32,995 nt of DNA from an uncultured Treponema sp. (GTDB lineage: Bacteria > Spirochaetota > Spirochaetia > Treponematales > Treponemataceae), in contig CAKZZR010000032.1 of the NCBI GenBank assembly GCA_937885475.1, positions 1 to 32,995 on the forward strand. Direction: 5' to 3'. This document shows positions 16,340-23,824 of the stretch, piece by piece. Below the pieces are notes generated by a model. The model did no database searches and was not told the DNA's origin. It saw only the letters and a program-made list of their open reading frames with translations. The translations under genes and the position numbers were made by a program. Positions within the stretch are counted from its first letter, which is position 1, and each line of letters opens with the position of its first letter.

Positions 16340-16903
16340 CTAGCGGTGGCTGACCGCAGAGCGAAGCGACTTGGATTCATTCTCAGAAGAAACGTACGCT
16401 TCAACGCGTATTATATCATAATCAGGAAATTTTGTCCGCACAAAGAGCTCGTCGCCCGCAAAAAAAACGCTCTCCTCGTAGGAATTGCACACAAGCCCAC
16501 CGGAATCAACGGCATCAATACGCACCGTAACGTCAGTCGGAACAAAAACGGAATGTACCGCCTCGTCCACCGCCTTAAAGCGCACGTCCGCATACACAAC
16601 ATCCGCATACGAGAACGCGGTGGCGCTTACCGAGGTACATGCAAAACGCTCAGAGCCACGGTTTGACACGAGCGAAAAAATCCACACGAACGCCATGAAC
16701 ACGACGATTCCCGCAAACATGAAGCGGTTACCCCTGTTCGCAAACATGACCTTAAAAAGTCCCTTCTGAAACTGATTCGCCCTTCCCGCATAATAATCCT
16801 GTACGATTTTAGGCGCACGGGCAATACGCTCCTCGCGGTTATAATAAAAATGAAGCGGTTCCGCTCCGTCTGGATGCCCCTCATTCACCTTGTCAAAATC
16901 CAT
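16340..16903 (-). CDS. Uncharacterised single-pass membrane protein (187 aa)
   Basis: I do not recognise this protein. It has a polar N-terminal cytoplasmic part of about 60 residues, one transmembrane helix around 61-80 (FMFAGIVVFMAFVWIFSLVS), then a beta-rich domain of about 105 residues that should face the periplasm. The GGGGAAG just upstream supports the ATG at 16903. It lies 9 nt after the lipoprotein gene and 10 nt before the next membrane protein, so all three are probably made together. The extracytoplasmic domain shows no motif I can name. Confidence 0.76.
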   Translation of the reverse strand: MDFDKVNEGHPDGAEPLHFYYNREERIARAPKIVQDYYAGRANQFQKGLFKVMFANRGNRFMFAGIVVFMAFVWIFSLVSNRGSERFACTSVSATAFSYADVVYADVRFKAVDEAVHSVFVPTDVTVRIDAVDSGGLVCNSYEESVFFAGDELFVRTKFPDYDIIRVEAYVSSENESKSLRSAVSHR

Positions 16904-16912
16904 TGGCTTCCC

Positions 16913-18142
16913 CTACGATTTCAACACAGAATCAATAAGCGCGTCCGTACGCCACCAAACGACCTTGGCAGAATCCTTGTCACACAGCAACGCCGAAATA
17001 ATTCCCTCACAGGAAAGAGAAAGCGAATAATACACGGAATCCTTCATCTTAATATTGAGATTTCGTTTTATGCTGTTCTGAGTGCCTGGCTGAACCATCT
17101 GCACGTTAAAGCCATTTTCAGTCGTAATCACAAAGAACATCCAGTTGTTTTTTGTGATTCCCAAAAAATCATAGGGCATTGAATACGTAAGCTTGCTGAA
17201 GTCCTTCGTAACAGAATCCTCATAAGGAGAGACATTCAGCGGCTCCGCGTATAGCCCCGTCTCAATGTTCAGCGGATAAATCGTGCTTTTTACATAATCC
17301 ACGCCAGAATGCATACGCGACTCCTCATCAACATGAGGAAAATAATAGTCCGCCTTTACGTACAGTCGCGGCGCATAGCAATCGGGAACGATGTTCTCAA
17401 GCGTGATGTACAAATCGTTCTGAGAGGCAATGGAATTCACCGACTCCGGCGAAATGCGCGGGATTGAGCTTAATTTTACCGGAATCTGATAGCGCAAAAA
17501 GCCGTTCATGCCGAACCAATAGACGCAAAGTCCATCGTTTGTGTGGCACACGACCACAAGCTCATTATTTTCCGTAGTATAGATATTCTTAATCGTTGGA
17601 AACGGAGTTCCGCCCGGTCCCTGTTGCCCGATGTAATCTATGGCAGAACCATCGCTTGAAAAACGAAGCACCACCTGACTGTACAAAAGTTTTTCTGCTT
17701 CATCCTGCTCATTGCGCTCCTTTGGCACGATGCCCACCGCATACATGTACTTGCGCGAATCAACGGAAATTTTTCCGGTCAGCAGGAATGGATAAGAAAT
17801 TGAGCGCCACAGCGACGACGAGGAAGAAGAGCGTATGCCACGCTTTTCTCCGGAATAAAAATCTTCATTATAATACAAGGAAAGCAAATCGCCGTAGGAA
17901 TTGAGCGATAAGATTTTTTCCATCTCTCCGTTCACCACGTAAAAAAAGCCATCCCGCATGGTTACGGAAGTTGCGATTGCACCGGGCGTCGACAAGTCAA
18001 AAAGATTCAGTTGCTCCTCAAAATTGCCGTAATTCAGCCTGAACAATTCGGTTTCTGAAATAGAAAGCACCTTGTTTGAATTCAAGCATGACGCAAGAAG
18101 CAGAGAAAGAATGACACATACGAGACCCAGAAAACGCTTCAT
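16913..18142 (-). CDS. Lipoprotein, possible beta-propeller-like fold
   Basis: The 409-residue product starts with a lipoprotein signal (MKRFLGLVCVILSLLLASC, lipidation at Cys19). The mature region is rich in short beta strands with recurring aromatic and Gly/Asp turns (for example FYVVNGEMEKILSLNSYGD and YMYAVGIVPKE), suggesting a propeller, but repeats are not clear enough to count blades. The frame is open to 18289 within secA. The ATG at 18142 is chosen because the lipobox signal begins there. Only one base separates it from the secA stop, so it is co-transcribed with secA. An assembly or envelope-sensing role is possible; function is unknown. Confidence 0.82.
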   Translation of the reverse strand: MKRFLGLVCVILSLLLASCLNSNKVLSISETELFRLNYGNFEEQLNLFDLSTPGAIATSVTMRDGFFYVVNGEMEKILSLNSYGDLLSLYYNEDFYSGEKRGIRSSSSSSLWRSISYPFLLTGKISVDSRKYMYAVGIVPKERNEQDEAEKLLYSQVVLRFSSDGSAIDYIGQQGPGGTPFPTIKNIYTTENNELVVVCHTNDGLCVYWFGMNGFLRYQIPVKLSSIPRISPESVNSIASQNDLYITLENIVPDCYAPRLYVKADYYFPHVDEESRMHSGVDYVKSTIYPLNIETGLYAEPLNVSPYEDSVTKDFSKLTYSMPYDFLGITKNNWMFFVITTENGFNVQMVQPGTQNSIKRNLNIKMKDSVYYSLSLSCEGIISALLCDKDSAKVVWWRTDALIDSVLKS

Positions 18143-18143
18143 A

Positions 18144-20957
18144 TTATGAATTTCTTCCGCAGCACTGCTTGTATTTTTTGCCCGAACCACATGGGCACGG
18201 CTCATTTCTTCCGACCTTGGGCGTAGCGCGGCGCACCGTAACGTTCTGCGCCTGAGTCCGCTGCTGCATCGCACCGCTCGCGGCAGCACGGCGGGCTGCG
18301 TCCCCGCTCATCTGAGCGCCAGCCTGACGGCTTACCGACTGCGAGATATTCTCGGCTTCGCTGTGCTGAGCGTTCATATTCTGCTGGGAACGGAGCGCGG
18401 CAATACGGCGTTGCTCCAAGGCTTCCGGGCTTAACTGAATGCGCACCTTGAACACACGGCTCATGACCGTATCGCGAATGGAATCCAGCATCTCGTCAAA
18501 CATATTGAAGCCGTCAATCTTATATTCCGTAAGCGGGTTCTTGGAGCCATAAGAACGCAGGCTTACCGCCTCGCGGAGCGATTCCAGAGCCTCAAGCTGA
18601 TCAAGCCATTTTTTATCGATGACCTGCACATACTGATAGCGTATGAACATATTCAGGTTCTCTTTGCCAACAAGCGTTTCCTTTTCGGTAATGTCATTCT
18701 GAAGGGCTGCCTCAAGCGCCTCGGCAGTAAGACGCTCCTGTGGCAACGCAAGCCCGAACGTGTTCTTTATCTCTTCGTTAAGCGCGCTCAAAGCCTCGTC
18801 ATGCTTGCTGCGACCAAGTCGGCTGTACTCATAGAACAGGGAATCAACGGTGTCACGCGCATTGTTCATAACGCGGTCGGCAAGGTCGTTGTCTGCAAGA
18901 ATATCGTCGCGCTGCTCATAAATGACGCTCCGCTGCTCATTCAGAACATCATCATAGTCAAGCAAATGCTTTCGGATTTCAAAGTTCCTGTCCTCAACCT
19001 TCTGCTGGGCCTTTGCGATTCCTTTGTTCAACCACGGATGGTCAATCGGCTCGCCCGGCTCCATACCGATACGCGTCATCATAGCCTTCATACGCTCACC
19101 GCCAAAAAGGCGCATAAGGTCATCGTCCATGGAAATAAAGAACTTGGAACGTCCCGGGTCTCCTTGTCGTCCGGAACGCCCACGGAGCTGGTTGTCAATT
19201 CGGCGCGATTCATGACGCTCAGAACCGATGACGTACAAACCGCCGCACGCCTTTACTTCCTCATTATCCTTAAGCCACTGCTCTTTCTCAATCTTATATG
19301 CAGCCTCAAACTGCTCTGGCGTAGCGTTAGTTCCAGCCCTCTTCTGCGCACGGAATTCCGGGTTTCCGCCCAGCTTTATGTCGGTACCACGTCCTGCCAT
19401 GTTCGTAGCAATCGTAACGGCTCCCTTTGCACCAGCCTCGGCAATAATCATGGCCTCGCGCGCATGATTTTTTGCGTTCAGAACCTCATGCCTGATTCCT
19501 TTTTTGGTAAGCAACGCTGAAAGATGCTCAGACTTTTCTACAGAAACCGTACCCACAAGCACAGGCTGTCCTTTTGCATGAGCCTCCTGTATTTCCTTTG
19601 CAATCGCTTCCCACTTATCGCCTTCGTTCAAATATACTTCATCATTCTCATCGATTCGCGCAACCGGCTTGTTCGTCGGAATTGCAACAACATCGAGCTT
19701 GTAGATTTTGTTGAATTCAACCACTTCGGTTGCCGCAGTACCAGTCATTCCCGAAAGCTTGGAATACATGCGGAAAAAGTTCTGGAACGTAATCGTCGCA
19801 AGCGTCCTATTCCGCTGCGCAATGCGAAGATGCTCCTTCGCCTCAATCGCCTGATGCAGTCCGTCGCCGTATCGCCGCCCCTCAAGCACACGACCGGTAA
19901 ATTCATCTACAATCTGAACCTGACCGTCGCGCACAAGATAGTCAACGTCAACCTTATACAGGGTATGCGCACGCACAGCCTGCGTAAAGTAATGGACGTA
20001 CTCAAAGTTTTCCTCATCAACGACCTTTGAATCCGAAGAAATCAAGTTATGCTTGTGAAGAATCTCGTCAATGTGATTGATACCCTTGTCCGTAAATGAA
20101 ACGCGCTTAGACTTCTCATCAAGCTTGTAGTCGCCCTGAATGTTCTTTCGCTGCTCGGGATCCATCTCAACCTCATCAGGATAGTCACCAGTAGCAGGAT
20201 CCTTCTCAACCTCGGTAAGCTCGCCTACATATTTATCAACCTCGTGATACTTGAAGGTGTCATCCTCGCCCTGCCCAGAGATGATGAGAGGAGTTCTTGC
20301 CTCATCAATCAAGATGGAGTCAATCTCATCCACAACGCAGAAATTAAAGCCACGCTGAACCTTACGATTCAAATCAATCTGCATGTTGTCGCGCAGATAA
20401 TCAAAGCCGAACTCGTTGTTCGTTCCATAGGTAATATCGCAGTTATACGCCGTCTTGCGAGCCTCGTTGTCCATATTAGAAAGAATGGAACCAACGGTCT
20501 GCCCCATGTATGCGTAAACCGGGCGCATCCAGTTGGCATCGCGCTCTGCAAGATAATCGTTCACCGTAACGACGTGAACGCCCTTTCCCGTCAATGAATT
20601 AAGATATACCGCAGGCACACACATAAGTGTCTTACCTTCACCAGTCTTCATCTCTGTAATGCGACCTGAATGCAGCACCAAGGAACCCATGAGCTGAACG
20701 TCATACGCGCGCTCACCAAGCACACGGTATGCCGCCTCGCGGGCAAGCGCAAACGCCTCCGGAAGTATATCATCAAGCGTCTCGCCATTTGCAAGCCGCT
20801 CCTTAAAAGCAAGTGTCTGTTTTGGAAAATCCTCCGCTCCAAGAGACTTCGCCCATTCCTCTTTTGCATTGATGGCGGCAACGAGCGGTCTTAATTTTTT
20901 TACATCGCGGTCATTCTGAGAACCGAAAATAACGGTTAAAACTTTATCTATTAACAT
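18144..20957 (-). CDS. secA: Preprotein translocase ATPase SecA
   Basis: SecA drives unfolded proteins through SecYEG using ATP. The 937-residue product has Walker A (MKTGEGKT near 103-110), Walker B with DEIDSILIDEARTPLIISG, a substrate cross-linking and scaffold region, and the helicase motif LRGRSGRQGDPG. The SEC-C zinc finger (PCPCGSGKKYKQCCG) ends the protein and normally binds SecB or ribosomes. An Ala-Gln-Arg-rich linker precedes it. No Shine-Dalgarno lies before the ATG; instead a -10-like TATATT ends 9 nt upstream. It heads a run of envelope genes. The long opposite-strand frames over it are shadows. Confidence 0.97.
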   Translation of the reverse strand: MLIDKVLTVIFGSQNDRDVKKLRPLVAAINAKEEWAKSLGAEDFPKQTLAFKERLANGETLDDILPEAFALAREAAYRVLGERAYDVQLMGSLVLHSGRITEMKTGEGKTLMCVPAVYLNSLTGKGVHVVTVNDYLAERDANWMRPVYAYMGQTVGSILSNMDNEARKTAYNCDITYGTNNEFGFDYLRDNMQIDLNRKVQRGFNFCVVDEIDSILIDEARTPLIISGQGEDDTFKYHEVDKYVGELTEVEKDPATGDYPDEVEMDPEQRKNIQGDYKLDEKSKRVSFTDKGINHIDEILHKHNLISSDSKVVDEENFEYVHYFTQAVRAHTLYKVDVDYLVRDGQVQIVDEFTGRVLEGRRYGDGLHQAIEAKEHLRIAQRNRTLATITFQNFFRMYSKLSGMTGTAATEVVEFNKIYKLDVVAIPTNKPVARIDENDEVYLNEGDKWEAIAKEIQEAHAKGQPVLVGTVSVEKSEHLSALLTKKGIRHEVLNAKNHAREAMIIAEAGAKGAVTIATNMAGRGTDIKLGGNPEFRAQKRAGTNATPEQFEAAYKIEKEQWLKDNEEVKACGGLYVIGSERHESRRIDNQLRGRSGRQGDPGRSKFFISMDDDLMRLFGGERMKAMMTRIGMEPGEPIDHPWLNKGIAKAQQKVEDRNFEIRKHLLDYDDVLNEQRSVIYEQRDDILADNDLADRVMNNARDTVDSLFYEYSRLGRSKHDEALSALNEEIKNTFGLALPQERLTAEALEAALQNDITEKETLVGKENLNMFIRYQYVQVIDKKWLDQLEALESLREAVSLRSYGSKNPLTEYKIDGFNMFDEMLDSIRDTVMSRVFKVRIQLSPEALEQRRIAALRSQQNMNAQHSEAENISQSVSRQAGAQMSGDAARRAAASGAMQQRTQAQNVTVRRATPKVGRNEPCPCGSGKKYKQCCGRNS

Positions 20958-20966
20958 AATAGTTTA

Positions 20967-20995
20967 AATATAAAGATTTTCGCCCTTCAAGTAAA
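20967..20995 (-). promoter_or_regulatory. Predicted promoter of secA with very short leader
   Basis: Minus strand TTTACT (20990-20995), 17 nt, TATATT (20967-20972). The -10 ends only 9 nt before the ATG, so the leader would be about 2-3 nt. Seven-base arms TTTTCGC and GCGAAAA in the lepB-secA gap could form a loose hairpin around the -35. Confidence 0.55.
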
Positions 20996-21018
20996 GGAAA
21001 AAGAGCGAAAAGAACGAA

Positions 21019-22833
21019 TCAGCGCGTCTGAATGGAGCCCACTCTGCTCAGCGGTAAAAAGCGGAACACTGCCGTTCCAAGAATCATGCGTCGGCTCACA
21101 TAGCGCTGCTCCATATTGGAATAATACTGAACGCTCATTTCGTCGAATGCAGAAAGCGGACGCAGACTCTGCGTGTAGGAATGCCGCATGTCCAAAGAAT
21201 TAAAGCGGTTGTCGCCCATCATAAAATAGCAGTTCGCAGGAATATACTGCGGGTTTCCAGCCTCGTCATTCGCAGGGAACACAGGCATATTCCGCTGATC
21301 AAGAATATACAGATAATAGCAAAGGCGCTCCGCCTGTCCAAGTGCCGTGCGGAATTCTGCGTCCGCACCAAAGGAATTCGTAGGCATACCGGAAGCAAGC
21401 AACTCCGCCGCCCGCAGATACAAGCGTCCTATGCAGAGTTTCAGCATGACGTTCAGCTTGAAATTTGCCTCCGCATAATAATCGCCGTCAAAAAAACTGC
21501 GGTACGAATATCCGTCCGCCTCGGAATACTCAGAGACTACAGAAAGCGCGCGACGCGCCGGCTCCGCATTCTTCCATCCATTCATAAAGGAAGAAAACCA
21601 CGCCTCTCCCCCCTCAGAAGAAAGTATGCCCTGCACGTTCGGAATCACCTCAAGGCACAACGTGTCCGCATGCAACGACAGGTCATCAGAAAAGGCAGCA
21701 TTTTTATCCATAATGCGACGACTAAGCCGCTCCATGGAAGACGCAATTGAAGTGCATTCAGCCGCCGCATTGGCAAGGTTCAGGCTTCGGCGCTCCTGCT
21801 CCAAAAGAAGCATGTCGTCATAGCGCTCCTGCGAAACCGGGCAATCGCGGATTACCTTCTTTGAACCGTTCAATCGAGCCACATACGGCGCAAGATTCCA
21901 GCAGGCATATTTATTGTCAAGCGGAACCGCCTCAAAATCATCGCTTTTTACCGTCCGGGCATACAGCGTTCCGTCCTGCATGACAAGCTGCTCTCCCGGT
22001 TCCCCGCAGATACGCTTGACCAAAGGGTCTGCCTTTGGCTCGCCATGCTCGTCAACATTCAGATTCACCGTCGTAAAAGTGAGCATATAAACAATCTGCG
22101 ACACCACGGAGCGAATCTCTGACTTCCGATCCATCGAATAATGCGGATTTCGGAACACAACGACATCTCCACGCCTGTAGGTTTTCAGGCATGGAAGCCC
22201 CACCTCGCTCAGCGGAAACGTCGGTCCGCTCAGAGTTTTTGTAACCACAACGCGGTCGCCGATTAAAAACGAGGGAACCATCGACTCTGACGGAATCACA
22301 TACAGCTGAAGAATGAAAATCTGAATCAGAAGCACCATGAATACCGCTTGAACAAGCGCATCCACCCAATCAAGCAATTCAAAACCAATTTTTTTTGACG
22401 AAATTTCCGGCTTCACCATAAAGGAGCCGGCGCCTTTCTTTGTGCTTTGCTTCCAGCCAGGGTTCAGCGAATGCACACGCTTCTCGTTAAAATAATACAG
22501 CACAATGAGGGAACTGACGAACGAAGCGCACCACAGAAGCACCGTAACCACATCATACCATGCGGAAGTTCCATTTTTTCCTGCGCGGCGAATAATGAAT
22601 GCCGCCAAAAGCACGAACGGAAGATACTGAAGCAGCTTCTCACAAATTTTTACCGCAGAAAACTCCTGTCTGCGAAGGATTTTTAAGAATAAAAAGAAAG
22701 ATGTTACGGCAGAAAACGCAAAACCCAAAGGAAATGCCAATAAAGAAACATCAAAGGTGATGCTGAAACAAAAAAGAGAAAAAAGAAGTGAAGAACAAAT
22801 GGTGATATAACTAGGAATACGAATTTTATTCAT
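21019..22833 (-). CDS. lepB: Signal peptidase I, unusually long
   Basis: Signal peptidase I cuts signal peptides from exported proteins at the outer face of the inner membrane. The catalytic Ser184 lies in PSESMVPS, just after a transmembrane helix (about 162-180), and Lys273 in PLVKRICGEPGE. The GDN box is at 540-542. Two parts make this 604-residue protein far longer than the usual 180-330. The N-terminus adds about four membrane segments (roughly 7-25, 29-50, 70-83, 94-115). A mostly helical insert of about 200 residues (310-520) separates the Lys and GDN boxes. No frameshift is visible. The start codon sits inside a 14-bp hairpin. It precedes secA by 61 nt, grouping two export genes. Confidence 0.92.
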   Translation of the reverse strand: MNKIRIPSYITICSSLLFSLFCFSITFDVSLLAFPLGFAFSAVTSFFLFLKILRRQEFSAVKICEKLLQYLPFVLLAAFIIRRAGKNGTSAWYDVVTVLLWCASFVSSLIVLYYFNEKRVHSLNPGWKQSTKKGAGSFMVKPEISSKKIGFELLDWVDALVQAVFMVLLIQIFILQLYVIPSESMVPSFLIGDRVVVTKTLSGPTFPLSEVGLPCLKTYRRGDVVVFRNPHYSMDRKSEIRSVVSQIVYMLTFTTVNLNVDEHGEPKADPLVKRICGEPGEQLVMQDGTLYARTVKSDDFEAVPLDNKYACWNLAPYVARLNGSKKVIRDCPVSQERYDDMLLLEQERRSLNLANAAAECTSIASSMERLSRRIMDKNAAFSDDLSLHADTLCLEVIPNVQGILSSEGGEAWFSSFMNGWKNAEPARRALSVVSEYSEADGYSYRSFFDGDYYAEANFKLNVMLKLCIGRLYLRAAELLASGMPTNSFGADAEFRTALGQAERLCYYLYILDQRNMPVFPANDEAGNPQYIPANCYFMMGDNRFNSLDMRHSYTQSLRPLSAFDEMSVQYYSNMEQRYVSRRMILGTAVFRFLPLSRVGSIQTR

Positions 22834-22841
22834 ATTCCTAG
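22811..22841 (-). promoter_or_regulatory. 14-bp hairpin enclosing the lepB ribosome site and start codon
   Basis: On the minus strand the arms 22828-22841 and 22811-22824 pair over 14 bp, with one G-U wobble and an AAA loop (22825-22827). The stem contains the AGGA and the ATG at 22831-22833. On the opposite strand the wobble becomes a C-A mismatch, so the structure suits the lepB RNA best. No T-run follows. Confidence 0.7.
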
Positions 22842-22848
22842 TATATCA
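22840..22848 (-). promoter_or_regulatory. Extended -10 element upstream of lepB
   Basis: Minus strand TGATATACT fits the extended -10 form TGnTATAAT with one mismatch. It ends 6 nt before the lepB ATG, so a transcript from here would be leaderless or nearly so. No good -35 is present. A 7-bp hairpin (22851-22857 with 22862-22868) lies just upstream, between cheY and this element. Confidence 0.42.
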
Positions 22849-22871
22849 GATTTCATAAGAATATGAAACGG

Positions 22872-23306
22872 CTATTTAAGGCAAGCAGCTATTCTTTCAA
22901 GAACCTTTTTGCGATCCAAAGGCTTGATGATATAGTTTTTTGCACCAAGTAGGAGCGACTTCTTTACAAGCTCTTCCTTACCGAGCGCACTTACCATTAC
23001 AACGCGAGCAGACTTATCAAAATTCATAATCTGCTCAAGCGCAGTAATACCGTCCATCTTAGGCATAGTAATATCCATGGTAACAAGATCAATATTTGGA
23101 GCAAGTTCCTTATACTTATCTACGCCTTCTTTTCCATCAGCTGCAGTGGCAACGACTTCATAGCCTTCGCTGGTCAAAATCTGACCAAGCTGCTTCGCAA
23201 CGAACATTGAGTCATCAACAATCATTACGCGGAAACAAGTTCCATCACCTTTCTGTCCCTCTGGCGGGCGCTCATTAATTGAAGGAAAATCATTTACTGT
23301 TTTCAT
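22872..23306 (-). CDS. cheY: Chemotaxis response regulator CheY
   Basis: CheY carries the phosphoryl signal from CheA to the flagellar switch. The 144-residue receiver has the acidic pair Asp31-Asp32, phospho-acceptor Asp78 (MDITMPKMDG), Ser106 (MVSALG, in place of the common Thr) and Lys128 (IIKPLD). An N-terminal extension of about 25 residues precedes the receiver, which is longer than enterobacterial CheY. The start at 23306 is supported by a GGGAG eight nt upstream. It is the last gene of the cheA-cheW-cheX-cheY operon, placed 17 nt after cheX, and would be dephosphorylated by the CheX encoded there. Confidence 0.95.
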   Translation of the reverse strand: MKTVNDFPSINERPPEGQKGDGTCFRVMIVDDSMFVAKQLGQILTSEGYEVVATAADGKEGVDKYKELAPNIDLVTMDITMPKMDGITALEQIMNFDKSARVVMVSALGKEELVKKSLLLGAKNYIIKPLDRKKVLERIAACLK

Positions 23307-23323
23307 TTATCTATCTCCCAAAA

Positions 23324-23806
23324 TTATGCACGTTCGCGGATAGCAACGTTAACTTCAATCTTACCACATTCTGTAATAAGAGGAACGATAAGCGCCTCTA
23401 CATTCTCAGAACCACCACCCAAAGCGGCAATTTCCATCTGATGACCAGCAAAAAGAGCCGGAGGGGTCAAGTCAAACTTGAAGTTTAACTCATGCAACTT
23501 AGTTACAGCCTGTGCCGTAATAAGATTTGCCAATTCACTGATTGTAGCCTTTGCAAGCTCATCAAACTGCGTCAGTTTTTCACCGTTCATTTTAGAAGCA
23601 ATGTTGATTGCAGTCTCAAGCGTCATATCAAAAAGAACACGACCTTCCACATCACCTGCAAGACCTACCAAAGCTGCAACACCCATTACAGGCATGGCCG
23701 TGGATTTCAAGTACAAGTTTCCTCGTTTTACATCTGCATCACCAAGAACCTCTTTCAAGACTCTGAATGATGTTTCAACGAATGGGTTAATATATTCTAC
23801 TCTCAT
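23324..23806 (-). CDS. cheX: CheY-P phosphatase CheX
   Basis: CheX is the CheY-P phosphatase used by spirochaetes in place of CheZ. The 160-residue product has the catalytic ExxN helix at Glu91-Leu-Ala-Asn94 (within TISELANLITAQA) and the CheC/CheX-type beta core (GDVEGRVLFDMTLETA). A GGAGG nine nt before the ATG supports the start. The two genes on either side are a CheW-CheR-like fusion and cheY, giving a complete excitation and termination module. Length and motifs are normal for the family. Confidence 0.95.
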   Translation of the reverse strand: MRVEYINPFVETSFRVLKEVLGDADVKRGNLYLKSTAMPVMGVAALVGLAGDVEGRVLFDMTLETAINIASKMNGEKLTQFDELAKATISELANLITAQAVTKLHELNFKFDLTPPALFAGHQMEIAALGGGSENVEALIVPLITECGKIEVNVAIRERA

Positions 23807-23824
23807 TTATTAAAACCTCCAATT

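Noticed and set aside
15856..16404. Longer 182-aa version of the membrane protein
   Set aside because: The extra 25 residues are encoded within the end of the upstream gene; the ATG at 16329 starts with a membrane segment and has a nearby GGAA.
18801..19520. 239-aa plus-strand frame inside secA
   Set aside because: Opposite the conserved SecA core; composition mirrors the coding strand and no domain is visible.
22851..22868. 7-bp hairpin between cheY and lepB as a che terminator
   Set aside because: AT-rich, short and not followed by a T-run; not strong enough to call.
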